The translations under genes were made by a program, and so were the position numbers. The notes below the pieces were generated by a model. The model was not told the origin of the DNA, ran no database searches, and saw only the letters and a program-made list of their open reading frames with translations. 64,000 bases of DNA from positions 114,027 through 178,026 of IMG/VR virus record IMGVR_UViG_3300010885_055964. One strand, written 5' to 3'. Below, in pieces: positions 63,601-64,000 of this stretch (within the stretch, counting starts at the first letter, position 1; each line of letters begins with the position of its first letter). The stretch is from a virus.

Positions 63601-64000
63601 ATCGCAAATACGCTCATGAACGCGATAGACAACGCTGACCCAATGGCCATAAGCGGCCCAAACGGTTTGCAGCTATCGTGTGGTCCTTTTGATGAGTACC
63701 CAGATCTGACTGTAGTATTACATGGCGGGCGAGGGCAGCCTCTTTACGTTTCTGTGACTAAAGAGGGTGACAGTGAGACATTCTTAGCCGACGAATCTGG
63801 GGTAAGCCAAGCCGCTGAGTTCATAGTCTCTGTGATGGAGTCAAGAAAGGCGAATCGTAGAGGTGTGTTGCACTTAGAGAATTCTAATAGTGGCTCTCGT
63901 GTCACATTCTTTGTGAAGGAGAATTCTCCTTTAGCTTTAGACCATGATGGTCAACTCGGAGTTGAATTCACTAATCTTATTGAAAGAGCTGTTGGCTCCG
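60643..64000 (+). CDS. Giant repeat-bearing putative internal head protein (3' end outside window)
   Basis: Open from ATG 60643 (overlapping the previous stop) to the window end, so at least 1119 residues. Residues 1-400 are acidic and low-complexity. A zinc ribbon (C463, C466, C470, C476, C479, C481) follows. From residue 535 the leader MESRKANRRGV occurs three times (codons 62245, 63532, 63835), each before a separate beta/alpha domain. Preceding residues (VM-E/S) fit the gp21-like protease consensus, so the protein may be cut into several parts. No enzyme motif recognised. The first frame of this gene is easy to miss because no stop falls in the window. Confidence 0.6.
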   Translation, partial: MSKKKAPKMPRVPDEDGIERHDSYTRVNPQGHKEFVTDETEETLNELSDDILRLLESISFGGMNQTGGGAGSAEQLQTDRRHNRLLPSSRDEDENNMTAAEPLAADDPETSRAKSDIKTSTIRNEESPNKNIIRCSYSILNESMTGTGAIAMVPGPLNIDDDLDEDEDQEDNQTESVMMAKNNGLTNSIQKLLNEWEPKFVAGEYSPGDGGVESPKGKGIQSGSLKKPKGGGGDNGLKNHGDAFGAGHNETAAMCDVEENGVENKPQGDHESSVGKPDDGHQSKMGHDWPAQPKNKGGSFEPVGGNRYSNGGTLGSVKEGWSPAKIGSLMDEEVNIQDLFNAYAKSVDVVCVEDFQNICNSHGFATRLTEKNLVSLMSINEEFLFYHGEDANGPYWQVTPLAKRPLSEFQVRSPEEEMIGADPDFVNDHLDSNDEIGDDDLPDDEHAEGEYDDGEGRFGGDGCPECGAFCGNEMSCPECGCEVNMDSGEEATFGGSKAYIKDIGPTTHDIGPWDDFMGDQRIVDRDPASDDGRMMESRKANRRGVLHLENSNSGSRVVFYVKENSPLALDHDGQLGVEFTNLIERAVGSVEWSNDALSFNLPLVNGMVPSGEDDAFLQLVNQIKAGRHGREMQLALNSLENPGSVEGQRPGDDEYWLEYPERHGHKPMVDEHGQEWMVGYGDQNDDPALESRLHRFLTNAKNILESSASRTPSQLAKRKVGQALARSWRLHAEGVDLRNVPRGVRNVIGGLTRRFGAFANAISESELGSGGFKPDKLDEQPTPEDGKDLGEPFGKKQTNNLDGTPVIAGTAKGLSGKSTGKISAALKENIVKLNRHVRRHLHECVKSLRGKHSCEFQIQVTEGKSVNLTPVRRALSEALADAEEILQYHDSKDVDLKASFKDARGEVVLVHDVPLLTINPRGLVASEGAVLFRFKRNAERFANKVVAEGKTCKVVPHSWGTAVMESRKANRRGVYLENMGGARASDIANTLMNAIDNADPMAISGPNGLQLSCGPFDEYPDLTVVLHGGRGQPLYVSVTKEGDSETFLADESGVSQAAEFIVSVMESRKANRRGVLHLENSNSGSRVTFFVKENSPLALDHDGQLGVEFTNLIERAVGS
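62245..62411 (+). repeat. First copy of about 166-base direct repeat
   Basis: About 94 percent identical to 63835-64000, which is cut by the window end. Codes for MESRKANRRGVLHLENSNSG and about 35 further residues. The distance between the copies is 1590 bases. Confidence 0.85.
63532..63567 (+). repeat. Partial second copy of the leader repeat
   Basis: Matches only the leader part (MESRKANRRGV), then diverges into a different domain. It shows that the leader, not the whole unit, is the common element. Confidence 0.75.
63835..64000 (+). repeat. Third copy of the direct repeat, truncated by window end
   Basis: Same frame and nearly the same DNA as 62245-62411, with mainly silent third-base changes plus one cluster (residues RVVFY against RVTFF). 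Confidence 0.85.

Overview
The window looks like a 64 kb slice of a larger AT-rich genome of a virulent, contractile-tailed (myovirus, T4-like) phage. I base this on recognisable counterparts of T4 gp53, gp5, gp25, gp6, a gp27-like hub protein, a long tape-measure protein, gp17 terminase, gp20 portal, gp21 prohead protease, a gp22-like scaffold, a gp23-like capsid protein, a UvsW-like helicase and a gp55-like late sigma factor. There is no integrase, repressor or attachment site in view. The host cannot be read from the sequence. The genome is open at both ends of the window: a primase fragment at base 1 and a repeat-bearing giant gene running past base 64000.

Layout. 1-750: end of a TOPRIM primase and a small gene. 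766-13407: tail and baseplate (hub on the minus strand, tape measure, tube-like protein, gp53, spike, gp25, gp6). 13408-15353: a cupin gene and small unknown genes. 15344-23026: nucleotide metabolism and regulation (monomeric B12-dependent class II ribonucleotide reductase with an intein, a Myb/SANT-like DNA-binding protein, a UvsW-like helicase, a zinc-containing gp55-like sigma factor). 23019-26689: packaging (putative small subunit, large terminase with a second intein). 26686-28155: two small membrane proteins, a papain-like protease and a short GC-rich island. 28214-38469: head module (portal, large acidic core protein, protease, scaffold, major capsid). 34013-35587 and 38566-39993: two related Vsr-like nuclease plus GNAT-like proteins placed in and after the head module. 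40071-51549: accessory genes (a large EVQSD-motif protein, a fucosyltransferase-like enzyme, a secreted protein, tRNA-Gln, a DEDD exonuclease, a PhoH-like ATPase, a nucleotidyltransferase). 52058-54466: a MoxR-type AAA ATPase paired with a VWA/metallopeptidase-like protein. 54966-60646: a trypsin-like protease on the minus strand and two collagen-like fibre proteins. 60643-64000: a very large open-ended protein with internal repeats.

How it fits together. Late structural genes are tightly packed with 4-base stop/start overlaps. A short AT-rich motif close to TCAAATATA recurs about 25 bases (up to 45) before the start codons of many late-type genes. It is a candidate late promoter for the gp55-like sigma encoded here. 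The gp21-like protease and its expected substrates (capsid protein, scaffold, acidic core protein and probably the giant terminal protein) all carry candidate [LIV]xE/[AGS] cleavage sites.

The most unusual things are the paired nuclease-GNAT genes (the first with its ribosome binding site inside a hairpin), the almost uncharged 870-residue heptad-patterned centre of the tape measure, the repeated MESRKANRRGV leader in the terminal protein, the MoxR/VWA pair, and the GC-rich island at 27.7-28.1 kb. All identifications are by eye from sequence motifs; no database search was run.
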